This document shows positions 17,729 to 26,553 of a stretch of 64,000 bases of DNA, one piece after another (position 1 is the first letter of the stretch; every line of letters starts with the position of its first letter). Both the position numbers and the translations under genes were made by a program. Below the pieces are notes generated by a model. The model searched no databases and was not told the origin of the DNA. It was given only the letters and a program-made list of their open reading frames with translations. Source of the stretch: DATBVX01 sp963810775. Lineage in GTDB: Bacteria > Pseudomonadota > Gammaproteobacteria > Steroidobacterales > Steroidobacteraceae. The stretch lies in the NCBI GenBank assembly GCA_963810775.1, contig CAWEOT010000009.1:1-64000 (forward strand). The letters are read 5' to 3'.

Positions 17729-18144
17729 CCTGCGAGGGCCAGATGTGCGCTGGGCGACCAGGTGCGCGTTGAGGGCTTGGGGTTTCTGCCGGCGATGACT
17801 GCATCGTTTCCATGGCTCGGTTCATGAATCTTTCCCTCAGCACGACCCGAACGCCGCGGAAATTCGTACAGGTACGTACAGGACAGCGCTCGACTGACGC
17901 AGGTTCCTGCATCCGGGTCGACGTTCGTGTCAGGAAATGCAAATCCTGACAGTCGAACGGGCCTGCGCTATTCTCGCGTCGTGAGTCAGCAGAGCCGTGA
18001 CATCAAACGTGGCAGCCGCAACGAGCGAAGCAAGTAACAGTCTTTCGACGGCCAGTCCGGACCGGCCGCTGGTAGTCGCCGGCGCGTCGGTCTGCGCTCG
18101 TGGCGCGGGCCAGTGATCAGCGTCCAATCCACAAGCGAGGCCTG
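17729..18144. other. Divergent intergenic region, PilZ to DUF3014
   Basis: 416 bases without a supported gene between two divergent genes. It holds a perfect 8-bp inverted repeat at 17928-17951 (listed separately), a short GTACAGGTACGTACAGG direct-repeat patch near 17868, and the GAGG ribosome site of the DUF3014 gene at 18136-18139. Promoters for both genes must lie here, but I could not fix them. Confidence 0.5.
17928..17951. promoter_or_regulatory. Perfect inverted repeat, candidate operator
   Basis: TGTCAGGA (17928-17935) and TCCTGACA (17944-17951) are perfect complements with an 8-base AT-rich centre (AATGCAAA). The half-site spacing of 16 bases puts them on about the same DNA face, as expected for a dimeric regulator. 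No regulator gene is adjacent. Confidence 0.35.
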
Positions 18145-18933
18145 ATGGACCGACAGAAACTGCTGGCAGTGATCGCCGCCGTGGCGCTGGTCGCCATCGC
18201 GAGCGTCGTCTACTACGAAAACCGCAAATCGCACGCGCCCGAGGAGGCATCCGGTCCTCCTGTCACTTCCCGACAGGCTCCCGAACCTGCAATTCGCAAC
18301 CCGGTTCCCGAGGTTCCCGCGGAGACACCCCTTCCGGCCATCAACGAGAGCGATGCGCCGTTCCGCGATTCGCTGTCAGGCGTGTTTGGTCGCGACGCAG
18401 TCAGTCAGTTTCTCGCGCCGAACGATGTCATTCGCCGCATGGTGGTCACGATCGACAATCTGCCGCGCAAGAAGGTCGCCGTGGAGCGCCGCCCGATCCT
18501 GCCGACGGGGGGTACTTTCGCCACGTCGGGAAGCGACGAGAGCCTGACCCTCAGTCCCAATAACTACGCGCGCTATGCGCCTCTGGTTCGTCTGGTCGAA
18601 GCCGCTGACGCAAAACAGCTGACGGCGCTCTACTTTCGTTACTACCCTCTGTTTCAGGGTGCCTATGAGGACCTCGGGTATCCAAAGGGCTATTTCAACG
18701 ATCGACTCGTGGTAGTGATCGACGACATGCTCGCGACGCCGCAGGTCAAGGGCCCGATCAAACTGGTGCAGCCGCGTGTGTTCTACGAGTTCGCCGACCC
18801 GGCGCTGGAGTCTAAGTCCGCCGGGCAGAAACTGCTGATCCGCATGGGCACCGAGAATGCGGCGGCGCTCAAGGCGAAGCTCACCGAAGTCCGGAACATC
18901 ATCGTCACCCAGAAGCCGGTTGCTAATCCCTAG
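18145..18933 (+). CDS. DUF3014 domain protein
   Basis: A 262-residue membrane-anchored protein. One hydrophobic segment (residues 5-23, KLLAVIAAVALVAIASVVYY) is followed by a proline-rich linker to about residue 70 (PEPAIRNPVPEVPAETPLPA) and then the DUF3014 domain: IRRMVVTIDNLPRKKVAVER, NNYARYAPLVRLVEAADAKQ, YEDLGYPKGYFNDRLVVVID. The domain probably lies in the periplasm; its role is unknown. GAGG precedes ATG 18145. The stop at 18931-18933 is followed within 6 bases by a palindromic intergenic repeat. Confidence 0.9.
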   Translation: MDRQKLLAVIAAVALVAIASVVYYENRKSHAPEEASGPPVTSRQAPEPAIRNPVPEVPAETPLPAINESDAPFRDSLSGVFGRDAVSQFLAPNDVIRRMVVTIDNLPRKKVAVERRPILPTGGTFATSGSDESLTLSPNNYARYAPLVRLVEAADAKQLTALYFRYYPLFQGAYEDLGYPKGYFNDRLVVVIDDMLATPQVKGPIKLVQPRVFYEFADPALESKSAGQKLLIRMGTENAAALKAKLTEVRNIIVTQKPVANP

Positions 18934-18938
18934 AGGTT

Positions 18939-19368
18939 AGTCCGAGCCGGCCATTGGGTGGGGGGTTGTGCCAACTCCGGGCTGATCACGCCCGATGACG
19001 GTGCGATCCGAGGATGTATCCCCGCAAACATTGCTCGCCCGAGTTGGCACAATCCCCCCGACCGCAATGTCCGTCTCGTCCGAAGTTGAGAGCAAGGATC
19101 TGACGGCTTTCGCCTCTTCGGCTAGAGCAGGACGATCTGGTCGCCGGGTGGGTGTGCCTCGAGCTCGTGTAGCTAATGCCCTCTGTCCGGGCGATCAGCG
19201 ATCAGACCGGATTCACTGCTGGCAAGCTGACCTATCGGCGTCTGATCGCCGCCCGGACTGAGGGTTCGCGCGCGACCTTGAGCGTTCCTCGCTCAAGCGT
19301 CGTCGCTGCGCATTTGCTCCACGAGCTCGAGGCACACCCACCCGGCGGTCGGAACGGACTGCTCTTAC
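18939..19368. repeat. Palindromic intergenic element type A, copy 1 (~430 bp)
   Basis: Near-identical to 31801-32234. Highly structured: stem I pairs 18957-18982 with 19037-19063 (core TTGTGCCAACTC). Stem II is a perfect 28-bp pair, 19142-19169 with 19320-19347. Nested inside stem II are 19185-19207 with 19240-19258 (GTCCGGGCG/CGCCCGGAC ends) and a hairpin CTTGAGCG-ttcct-CGCTCAAG at 19277-19297. The right end GACTGCTCTTA supplies the stop codon (TTA 19365-19367) of the convergent MATE gene. No transposase is inside. Short frames within it change amino acids between copies and are not conserved beyond the repeat edges, so it looks non-coding. Confidence 0.85.
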
Positions 19369-20708
19369 GTTGCGAAGGCGAGGCGTTTGCGGAATTCGCC
19401 GAGCAGCAGCCACAGGCTGATGACCGCCTGCAACGCAATCGTCGCCACCGACAGGTGCCAGAAGTGTTCGAGCTGCACCCACGGCTGCATTGACAACCAC
19501 ACCGCCGGGACGCAGAACGTCAGAATGCGCGCGGCGCTGCTGAGTAGCGCCGGCCACGTGTTGCCGATCGCCTGGAACAGGCCGGAGCAGGTGAAGATGA
19601 TTCCGGTGCCGACAAAATTCCAGGAGATGATCCTCAGGTACTGCACCGCCACCTGGATGACGTGTGGATCGTTCGTGAAAGCTCCGACCAGAAGCGGGGC
19701 CTTCCACTGGCACAGCAATGTCATGACAGACATGATTCCGATGCCTGCGATCGTGGCGGTCCGAAAAGTCTCCCGCACACGCTGCGCCTGGCGAGCACCG
19801 AAGTTCTGGCCCGCGATCGGTGAAGCTGCGAACGCGACGGCCATTGCGGGCAGGAAGATCGATTGCATCACACGCGAGCCGATACCGAACCCGGCCTGGG
19901 CCGCTGCACCGAAATCGCGGATGCACCAATAGATGACGCCGACGATGAGAAACATCATCATGAATTCGCCGCCCGCGGGGAATCCGAGATTGAACATGCG
20001 CTTCCAGGTGGAAAAATCAGGCTTCCAGAGCCCGCGATCCACATACACGTACTTCTCGAGGCGGGCGAAATAGATGAGCAGCAAGATCACGCCGACGCTG
20101 ATCGATATCGAGCTCGCGAGCGCGGCGCCTTTGACGCCGAGCGGATGACCGGTGCCCCAGCCGGCGATCAACACCGGCGCCAGGATCGTGTTGAGAATGA
20201 GCGTCAGCGACTGCACGATCATCGTCGGCTTGACGATACCGGTGCCGCGCAACGCCGCACCCATGCCGACGAGCGCAAACTGCAGCGCCAGGCCAGGAAC
20301 GAACCAGAAAAGATAGGTCTGTCCTGCCTCAGCGGCTCCCGCGTCTGCAGCGATTTCGCGCACGTACGCGCCGGCGATGGTGTAGCCGGCGAGAAGCATC
20401 AGCACCGAGCAGATGGCTGAAATCAGCAGCGCCTGGTTGAAGACCAGGTTGGCATCTTTCTGATCCTTGCGACCGACCGCGTGCGAGATCAGCGTGACGG
20501 TCCCGACTGAGAGCACTTGCGTCAAGGCCAGAACGATGAACATCACATTTCCGGCAGCGCTGACGCCGGCGAGTGCCTGCTGTCCGAGACCCGCCACGAA
20601 GTACAGGTCGACGAGGTAATACAGCGTCTGCACCAGCATTCCGACGCCAATGAAGGTCGACATCTGTACGAGGTGGCTGCCGATCGACCCTTGGGTCAAG
20701 TCCTTCAT
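19365..20708 (-). CDS. MATE family multidrug efflux transporter
   Basis: A 447-residue, 12-helix Na+ or H+-coupled drug exporter of the NorM/DinF type. Opening GSIGSHLVQMSTFIGVGMLV, then the typical LYYLVDLYFVAGLGQQALAG, GMGAALRGTGIVKPTMIVQS in the first half and SPIAGQNFGARQAQRVRETF starting the second half repeat the family pattern. Substrate unknown. The stop codon lies in the last bases of the type A repeat. It is divergent from the GreA-like gene. Confidence 0.92.
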   Translation of the reverse strand: MKDLTQGSIGSHLVQMSTFIGVGMLVQTLYYLVDLYFVAGLGQQALAGVSAAGNVMFIVLALTQVLSVGTVTLISHAVGRKDQKDANLVFNQALLISAICSVLMLLAGYTIAGAYVREIAADAGAAEAGQTYLFWFVPGLALQFALVGMGAALRGTGIVKPTMIVQSLTLILNTILAPVLIAGWGTGHPLGVKGAALASSISISVGVILLLIYFARLEKYVYVDRGLWKPDFSTWKRMFNLGFPAGGEFMMMFLIVGVIYWCIRDFGAAAQAGFGIGSRVMQSIFLPAMAVAFAASPIAGQNFGARQAQRVRETFRTATIAGIGIMSVMTLLCQWKAPLLVGAFTNDPHVIQVAVQYLRIISWNFVGTGIIFTCSGLFQAIGNTWPALLSSAARILTFCVPAVWLSMQPWVQLEHFWHLSVATIALQAVISLWLLLGEFRKRLAFAT

Positions 20709-20829
20709 TGTGCTGCCTCAATGAGTGCCGCCAGAGCGTGGCGGCGCGCCAGTTTAGCCCAGCGCTGCCCAGAAAACGCTTGCCGCGAAACGCGCGCGGG
20801 ACGACGATGATCGCGGAGGATCAGGATTC

Positions 20830-21299
20830 ATGAGCCGGGCTTTCGTTCGCGAGTCGGACCAGGATGCGGCGGCAGAGACTCTGCCGGAGCGCATCGTCAG
20901 CCCGCACCCGAATTTCGTCACCCCGCAAGGACTGAAACAGCTCGACGCGCAGATCCGTAGCCTCGAGGCTGAGCGCCAGGCGGCACGCTCCGGTTCGGAC
21001 ACATCGCAGCTCGCGCGCGTCGCGCGGGATCTGCGTTACTGGTCGCAGCGGCGCGCGACTGCGCGGGTAGTCGAGCCCGCGGTCAGCCCGATACCATTCG
21101 ATTCGGCGTGGAAGTAAGGCTGCGTCTTGAGGACGGCAGCGAACGCACGTTCCGCCTCGTCGGCGAAGACGAAGCGGACCCGGCCCGCGGGCTCATAAGC
21201 TGGGTCTCACCCCTCGGAGCCACGCTTATGGGTCACGAGCCGGGCGATACGCTGAGAGTGCTCGACACGAACGCCGAAATCGTCGAGCTCAAATCCTGA
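20830..21299 (+). pseudogene. GreA/GreB-family transcription elongation factor-like, one apparent frameshift
   Basis: The first frame (20830 to about 21095) gives SRAFVRESDQDAAAETLPER, then FVTPQGLKQLDAQIRSLEAE and ARVARDLRYWSQRRATARVV, a coiled-coil N-domain. It stops at 21115-21117. The next frame continues as IRFGVEVRLRLEDGSERTFR, then DEADPARGLISWVSPLGATL and GDTLRVLDTNAEIVELKS, the FKBP-like GreA C-domain, to 21299. Joined, the length (about 156) is normal. The break needs one base change near 21090-21100. GreA-type factors rescue backtracked RNA polymerase; this subgroup with the SRAFVKESDQD opening is common in proteobacteria. It is convergent with the amine oxidase, overlapping 11 bp. 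Confidence 0.8.
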
Positions 21300-22536
21300 T
21301 CTGGTCCTGTCCTCGCGCAACGCGTAAAGCCTGCGCGGCTGCGCGTACGCCACTCTCCCAGGCACCGTGGATCGTGCCGAAATGTTCGACTGAACAGGCC
21401 TCACCCGCGAAGAACATCCGCTCGCCGACCGGCTGATTGAGAACTTCGCGCATGTGCGCCCGACCCGGTCGCGCGGCTGAATAAGACCCACGTGACCAGG
21501 GATCCTCGCTCCAACCGACGGTCAGACTGGCCGTGATCCGGCGAGTGAACTCGCTGCCGAAGATTGCGCCGAGCTCCTCACGCGCGAATTGTTCTAGCTC
21601 ACCGCGCCTCTCGAGATCCCGCGCAAACCGTCCGCCGAAGTATGCGAGCAGCACTTCATGTCCTGCGGGACGCACCTGGTAGCTGCAGGTGTGTGCTTTT
21701 TGATCGGTGCCGGTGAAGTGCGTCGTGCCTTCGAAAGGCAGCGCACCCGGCTCCATTCTGAAGAACACCTTGTTGGCGATCCCGAGTGGCACATCGTGCA
21801 AGGCCTGCTGAACTGTCGTTGGCAATGGCGGCTCGAACCGGATGCCGTCCAGTGCGAGTACCGAGGTCGGAGCGGTGACGATGACGGCGCGTGCGTCGAC
21901 CGATCCTGTTGTCGTTTGCAGCGTAACGCCCTGATCGCGCCAGTCGATGGTTCGCACGGGTGTCGCCAAATGCACTTCAAGGGCTTGCGCGGCGCGCTCT
22001 ACCACACTGCCGAGACCTTCTCTCACTGCCCAGTTCAACTCCGTGTCGTCGAACCGCGCCACGTCCAGGCTCGATACCGAGTCGCTCTCGATGCCGATAT
22101 ACCAGGTCATGATGGCGTCGAACTGAGCGCGGAACGCATTGTCAGGAATGAGCTCGCTCATCGGTACGTCGCGACCTTCGGCGGCGGCCCGGCTTGCGAG
22201 AGAGAAATTCTGTTCAAGGCCGTGGTCAACTGCGGTCAGCTCTGCGGGGCTGCGGACTTTCGCGCCGACGCGCCGGCGCCAGTCGGGCGGTTGCTCGAGG
22301 ATCGAGAATCCCTGCTCGCGAGCGAGCGCAGCCCAGGGGTTTTCAGCGGCGCTGTGCAACCACGCGCAACCGCGGTCGAGCGGTATGCCGAACGTGGATC
22401 TGTCGGTGTGCGCCCGACCGCCGACGCGATCGCGTGCTTCGAGCACGAGTATGTTCGCACCGTTGGCGCGCAGCCAGCGCGCGGCGGCGATTCCCGCCGC
22501 ACCGGCGCCAACGATGGCGATGTCGACTGCAGACAT
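21289..22536 (-). CDS. FAD-dependent amine oxidase / NAD(P)-binding oxidoreductase
   Basis: A 415-residue flavin amine oxidase. The FAD dinucleotide fold is IAIVGAGAAGIAAARWLRAN at residues 6-25, then VLEARDRVGGRAHTD, and the C-terminal FAD motif MFFAGEACSVEHFGTIHGAW before the end. GCAWLHSAAENPWAAL near 55 is the isoalloxazine-contact segment. It resembles bacterial monoamine/polyamine oxidases. It is third in a tight operon after the carotenoid oxygenase and the M14 peptidase (26-bp gap). No signal peptide, so cytoplasmic. Substrate unknown. Confidence 0.88.
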   Translation of the reverse strand: MSAVDIAIVGAGAAGIAAARWLRANGANILVLEARDRVGGRAHTDRSTFGIPLDRGCAWLHSAAENPWAALAREQGFSILEQPPDWRRRVGAKVRSPAELTAVDHGLEQNFSLASRAAAEGRDVPMSELIPDNAFRAQFDAIMTWYIGIESDSVSSLDVARFDDTELNWAVREGLGSVVERAAQALEVHLATPVRTIDWRDQGVTLQTTTGSVDARAVIVTAPTSVLALDGIRFEPPLPTTVQQALHDVPLGIANKVFFRMEPGALPFEGTTHFTGTDQKAHTCSYQVRPAGHEVLLAYFGGRFARDLERRGELEQFAREELGAIFGSEFTRRITASLTVGWSEDPWSRGSYSAARPGRAHMREVLNQPVGERMFFAGEACSVEHFGTIHGAWESGVRAAAQALRVARGQDQIRI

Positions 22537-22562
22537 GAAAAGCGCGAGCGACTTCGTCGAGG

Positions 22563-24335
22563 TCAGGGCTTCGCGTCCGCCCGGAAGATCGGATACAGGC
22601 GATAGTGATCGTCCCAGGCCGGATGATGACGATAGAAGAATTCGAGTCGTGCCGCCGGGTCGGCGGCAAACTTCGCATCCTCCGCGAGCCGACGCTTGAA
22701 TTCGCCGGCGAGAGCGGGGTCTTTGGCCATCATCTGCTCGCCCACCTGCTCGGTTACGTACGCTTCCATGTATTCACGTACCTCGAACGCCACGTTGAAG
22801 AAACCCCAGGCTACAAAGGAGTCCGATGATTGAGGCTCGAACAGGGCCAGTATGAGTCGCGAGCCCGGCTGTGCGATAGGAACGTACAGCGAACCTGCGT
22901 ACACATCACGATGCTCACTGCCCCAACTGCCGTCAATCGTCACTGTGGTACGACCTTCTGAAGGCGACGGCGAAAAGGTTGCCCTGGTGGCGCGGAAGGT
23001 CTCGACTTCAGCCTGAGGGTGAGCCATCGTCAACCGCTCAAACCGAATGCCGTGCAAACTCAGCCGCTCGGATAACCAGGCCGCTTCCGCAGCGGGCACG
23101 ATGTATCCGCCACGTGGTGCGCGCGTACTGCTCTTCACGACGAGATCGTCCTGCAACGGCACGTGCCAGATCTGCGGCTTGTTTGGGTTGTAGCGCGTCA
23201 CCGTGCCGCCGGAGATCTCCGACGGCGAACGCGTGTACGTGTAGCCGCGAAAGTCAATCATCGTGGCGTGAGTGCCCACATCCATATCCATCGCCACCTG
23301 CTGTCCGCCGAGTGACTGGGCGCGCTCGTCTGCGGCACGGGCCTCTGCGACCCACGTGGCGCCTTCCCGTTGTGTCATTCCCGCAAGTATCACGAGGATG
23401 TTGCGCATGACGCGAACCCGCGTCGGGTAGTCCTTCCACGAGTGCGTTTCAACCAATAGGGTAAAGCGATTGCGTAACGGCCAGTAACCGGTCGAGAAAC
23501 GCGGCGAATACGGACTGATCTTGAAACCCGAAGCCGGGTTGTCGGCATCGTTGAGCGCGGGATAGAAATCGAGCGGCAGCGAACCCTGTTTCGCGAGGCT
23601 GTCATTGAGCTCCGTGAGCATCTCACGCCCGGTTGGTTGCAGCTCCGGCGCGCCGATGTAGCGCGGCTGAATGTTGTTGGACACATCGTGCTCGAACTGC
23701 GCGCCATCGGTGGTGTGCAGGTCGACGTACAGGATCGGGTCCCACGCATCGAGAAGACGCAGTATCGCCCGTGTTTCCGGCGCGTCGAGCTTGGTGTAGT
23801 CGCGATTGAGGTTGAGGTTCTGCGCGGTGGTGCGCCAACCCATTTCCTCCGGCCCGTTCTGGTTCGGGCGGTTCCAGCGTCCGAAGCGCTCATGCCCGTC
23901 GACGTTCAGGACCGGCACGAAGACCATCACGAAAGACTTGAGCGTTCCGGGAGCAGCCTTTTCCTCGAGCAATTCCCGCAAGGCGAGAAATCCCGCGTCC
24001 TTGCCCTCGATCTCCCCCGCGTGAATGCCGCCCTGCGCCAGGACCACGGGAAGTCCACGCTGACGCGCGATGTCCGGCGTCAGGGCGCCACTCCGTGATG
24101 CTATTAGTGCCAGCATCGGCCTGCCTTCCGGTGTGCGGCCAAATTCCTCGCAGCGCACAGCGTCGGGATAGGTCTTTGCGAATGCGGCGCACAGCCGCTC
24201 GACCTCCTCGTAGCGTCCCGTTTTCTTGAATCCCGACTGTTCCGCGATTGTCTGGAGCATGTTCCGCTCGGCTGAATCGGCAATGCCGTGAAAGGCGAGG
24301 AGGGCGAGGGCGCAGGGCGCCAGCCGCCGAATCAT
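22563..24335 (-). CDS. Secreted M14 family zinc carboxypeptidase
   Basis: A 590-residue peptidase with a signal peptide (MIRRLAPCALALLAFHGIAD). The catalytic domain shows the zinc site GGIHAGEIEGKDAGF (HxxE) near residue 95, a RWNRPNQNGPEEMGWRTTAQ substrate loop, VDLHTTDGAQ carrying the third zinc ligand, and VETHSWKDY with the likely catalytic Glu. A C-terminal beta domain of about 200 residues follows (SGGTVTRYNPNKPQIWHVPL onward). It probably trims exported peptides in the periplasm. Its ATG at 24335 overlaps the stop of the carotenoid oxygenase by 4 bp. Confidence 0.9.
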   Translation of the reverse strand: MIRRLAPCALALLAFHGIADSAERNMLQTIAEQSGFKKTGRYEEVERLCAAFAKTYPDAVRCEEFGRTPEGRPMLALIASRSGALTPDIARQRGLPVVLAQGGIHAGEIEGKDAGFLALRELLEEKAAPGTLKSFVMVFVPVLNVDGHERFGRWNRPNQNGPEEMGWRTTAQNLNLNRDYTKLDAPETRAILRLLDAWDPILYVDLHTTDGAQFEHDVSNNIQPRYIGAPELQPTGREMLTELNDSLAKQGSLPLDFYPALNDADNPASGFKISPYSPRFSTGYWPLRNRFTLLVETHSWKDYPTRVRVMRNILVILAGMTQREGATWVAEARAADERAQSLGGQQVAMDMDVGTHATMIDFRGYTYTRSPSEISGGTVTRYNPNKPQIWHVPLQDDLVVKSSTRAPRGGYIVPAAEAAWLSERLSLHGIRFERLTMAHPQAEVETFRATRATFSPSPSEGRTTVTIDGSWGSEHRDVYAGSLYVPIAQPGSRLILALFEPQSSDSFVAWGFFNVAFEVREYMEAYVTEQVGEQMMAKDPALAGEFKRRLAEDAKFAADPAARLEFFYRHHPAWDDHYRLYPIFRADAKP

Positions 24336-25792
24336 GTGGCTTCGTCCGCCACCCACAGATGATGAATACCCATGTTGAGCCGAAACGGCAGCTTCACCGT
24401 GGCGACGGGTCCGTCCTGCATGTGCTGTGTGTCCACGATAATGAGATCGGTGCGGCCCTCGAGCACGCGATTGGTCGTGCCCATCAGGTAACCGTCGCCT
24501 TCCGCAGCGCCCTGACGGCGCGGGGCGAAACAGCACTCACCGAGACCCGAATCGTCGCCGATGAAAAATGAGGTCGCTTCCTGTTTCAGGTGATCGAAGC
24601 GCGTGTAGCAATTCAGCGGACGCATCGGGCTGGCCGCGAGACGCTCGTGCAACGGGCGTTGGGGATCGAGAGTCGGCATGAAGCCGAACCGATACGGATG
24701 CGTGTGATAGCGATCGTCCTGGCGCGGCAGGACTCCGACCTGCGGATACAGGACCTTCATGTCGTAGAGTTTCGCGGGCCCGGAGACGTCGACCGACAAC
24801 CGAGTGAGGTGCCCCTGCGCGCCGATCGGATCGAAAGGCTCACCGTGCAGGTTGGGAAAGAATGGAAACTGGTTCTTGGGCGCCATATCGACGTCGACCT
24901 GGATCGTGTTGCCATTCGAGAAAGCGCCCATCACGTGCGTGGCGCAGCGCTCCGGCCCCTTGAACCAGCGCAGGTCCTTGCCGTCACCACCCCGGCGCAT
25001 TACTCCGAACCACGTCGGAAGCGATGAGTCCCACGCGAAGTGCACCTTGCCCTTCTTCATTTCCTCGACATTGGTCGCCATCGGGATCACGAGGAACGCG
25101 ATGTGTTTATCCGTAACTGCGAAATCGTGCAGCATCCCGACGTACGGAACCTTGATCCAGGTGCTCCAGTTGAGTTTCCCATTACGGTCGATGGAGAAGA
25201 CAGCGACATCGTCCGTCGCTTCGCCCCTGGCCTCGTAGCCGAACCCGATCATCTCGCCGCTGCTCGAATCGATCTTGGGGTGCGCGGTAAAAGTGAGGCT
25301 CTCGAGCTTGCCGCCGAACGTGTAGTAGTCATCGAGCGTGTCGAGGGTGCGCGGATCCATGACCACCGGTGGGCTGTCTTCCTTGAGGGCGAGGAGCTTG
25401 CCGGCGTGAAAAATGATGTTGGTGTTCGCGGTCCCGCGGCTGACTTTCTTCACCCGCGGGTCGTCCGTGTGCGGATTGCGGTAGGTGCCGAAGAGCGACT
25501 GCCGCGCCTCGCGTTGCGCCTTGAAACGCTGAGTGCGCACGTAGCGCGTGCGAAAATCAGCATGACCCTTCGAGATCCGGAACATCGCCACATGGCCTTC
25601 GCCGTCGAACGGGATGTTCGGCACGCGTGGCGGATATTGAAAGTCGGGACCCACGCGATAGAAGGCGCCGCTCAGATCGAGCGGAATCTCCCCTTCGACT
25701 TCGCAGTCCTGGATATCGCACTCGGTACGAAACGGCGCACCGAAGGGATCAGGCGGAAATCTGACCGGCGCGGGCCTGGATTCTGACGTCAT
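24332..25792 (-). CDS. Carotenoid/stilbene cleavage oxygenase (RPE65 family)
   Basis: A 486-residue non-haem iron dioxygenase with the seven-bladed propeller of carotenoid cleavage and lignostilbene enzymes. The four iron histidines are visible in order in TFTAHPKID, MLHDFAVTDKHIAF, RCATHVMGAFSNGN and the C-terminal MGIHHLWVADEAT. GAFYRVGPDFQYPP near residue 40 is the family opening. AAAAGGAG stands 7 bases before ATG 25792. It leads the operon with the M14 peptidase and amine oxidase, and is divergent from the Tat/GMC pair. Substrate could be a carotenoid or a lignin stilbene; the LigF-like gene elsewhere in the window is weak support for the latter. Confidence 0.9.
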   Translation of the reverse strand: MTSESRPAPVRFPPDPFGAPFRTECDIQDCEVEGEIPLDLSGAFYRVGPDFQYPPRVPNIPFDGEGHVAMFRISKGHADFRTRYVRTQRFKAQREARQSLFGTYRNPHTDDPRVKKVSRGTANTNIIFHAGKLLALKEDSPPVVMDPRTLDTLDDYYTFGGKLESLTFTAHPKIDSSSGEMIGFGYEARGEATDDVAVFSIDRNGKLNWSTWIKVPYVGMLHDFAVTDKHIAFLVIPMATNVEEMKKGKVHFAWDSSLPTWFGVMRRGGDGKDLRWFKGPERCATHVMGAFSNGNTIQVDVDMAPKNQFPFFPNLHGEPFDPIGAQGHLTRLSVDVSGPAKLYDMKVLYPQVGVLPRQDDRYHTHPYRFGFMPTLDPQRPLHERLAASPMRPLNCYTRFDHLKQEATSFFIGDDSGLGECCFAPRRQGAAEGDGYLMGTTNRVLEGRTDLIIVDTQHMQDGPVATVKLPFRLNMGIHHLWVADEAT

Positions 25793-25990
25793 CCACGAAC
25801 TCCTTTTGACCTCAAGCCGAGTCTGTCTCGAGCGGCTTGGCGAGAGTCGGTTGGGCAGGCCGTGCAGCCTAACGTTCCGCGGGGCACAGGGGTAGGGGGC
25901 TCGACATTCCGTTCGCGGTACATGGTCGAGCAGGCCGACGCTCTGGTACTGTCGCGCACATTCGATCCTGGCGAGTGGAGAAACAAGATA

Positions 25991-26542
25991 ATGAAACCCG
26001 CTCTTCTCCTGCACCGGCGCGAGTTTCTGAAGGCCTCGACCGGCGTGCTGACGGGAATCGTGGCCGCTGGCAGCCCGCTGGCGCTGATTGCGCCGAGTCG
26101 TTCCTGGGCCGTGGATCTGGCGACGCTCAGCAGCGCCGAGGGCGCCACGTTGATGGCCATGGCGCGGACGATCGCGCCTCACGACAAGCTCGAGGACGCT
26201 GCCTATGCGCTCGTGATCCGGGGCGTCGATGGCGAGGCGGCAAAGGACCCCGGCCTGGCCAAGCTTCTGAAAGACGGCGTGCAAGGTCTCGGGTCGAAGT
26301 TCACGCAAGCGCCGGAGGACGCACGTGTGGCAGCCCTGAAAGAGATCGAATCCTCACCATTCTTTCAGACGATGCGCGTCAAGACCTTGCAGCTGCTCTA
26401 TGCCTCGCCGCTCGCCTATGCCTATTTCGGTTTCGAGGGCGAGGCGTTCTCGAAAGGCGGCTATCTCTACCGCGGCTTCAACGATCTGCGCTGGCTACCG
26501 GACGTCCCTGCCGAGGACGCAGGTCCGGCGCCGGTGTCCTGA
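25991..26542 (+). CDS. Tat-signal small subunit for GMC dehydrogenase (gluconate 2-DH subunit 3-like)
   Basis: A 183-residue protein whose leader LLHRREFLKASTGVLTGIVA is a twin-arginine signal. The mature part is helical (EGATLMAMARTIAPHDKLED, FFQTMRVKTLQLLYASPLAY, YLYRGFNDLRWLPD), like subunit 3 of membrane gluconate/fructose dehydrogenases. Such subunits carry the folded FAD subunit, which lacks its own signal, through Tat. The GMC gene follows after 11 bp, as expected. No cytochrome c subunit gene is adjacent. Confidence 0.85.
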   Translation: MKPALLLHRREFLKASTGVLTGIVAAGSPLALIAPSRSWAVDLATLSSAEGATLMAMARTIAPHDKLEDAAYALVIRGVDGEAAKDPGLAKLLKDGVQGLGSKFTQAPEDARVAALKEIESSPFFQTMRVKTLQLLYASPLAYAYFGFEGEAFSKGGYLYRGFNDLRWLPDVPAEDAGPAPVS

Positions 26543-26553
26543 GGTACCGGGTC

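Noticed and set aside
19176..19493. An open frame crossing the type A repeat, with a matching one at 32042-32524
   Set aside because: The shared part lies inside the repeat, amino acids change between copies, and the downstream parts are unrelated shadows of other genes on the opposite strand.
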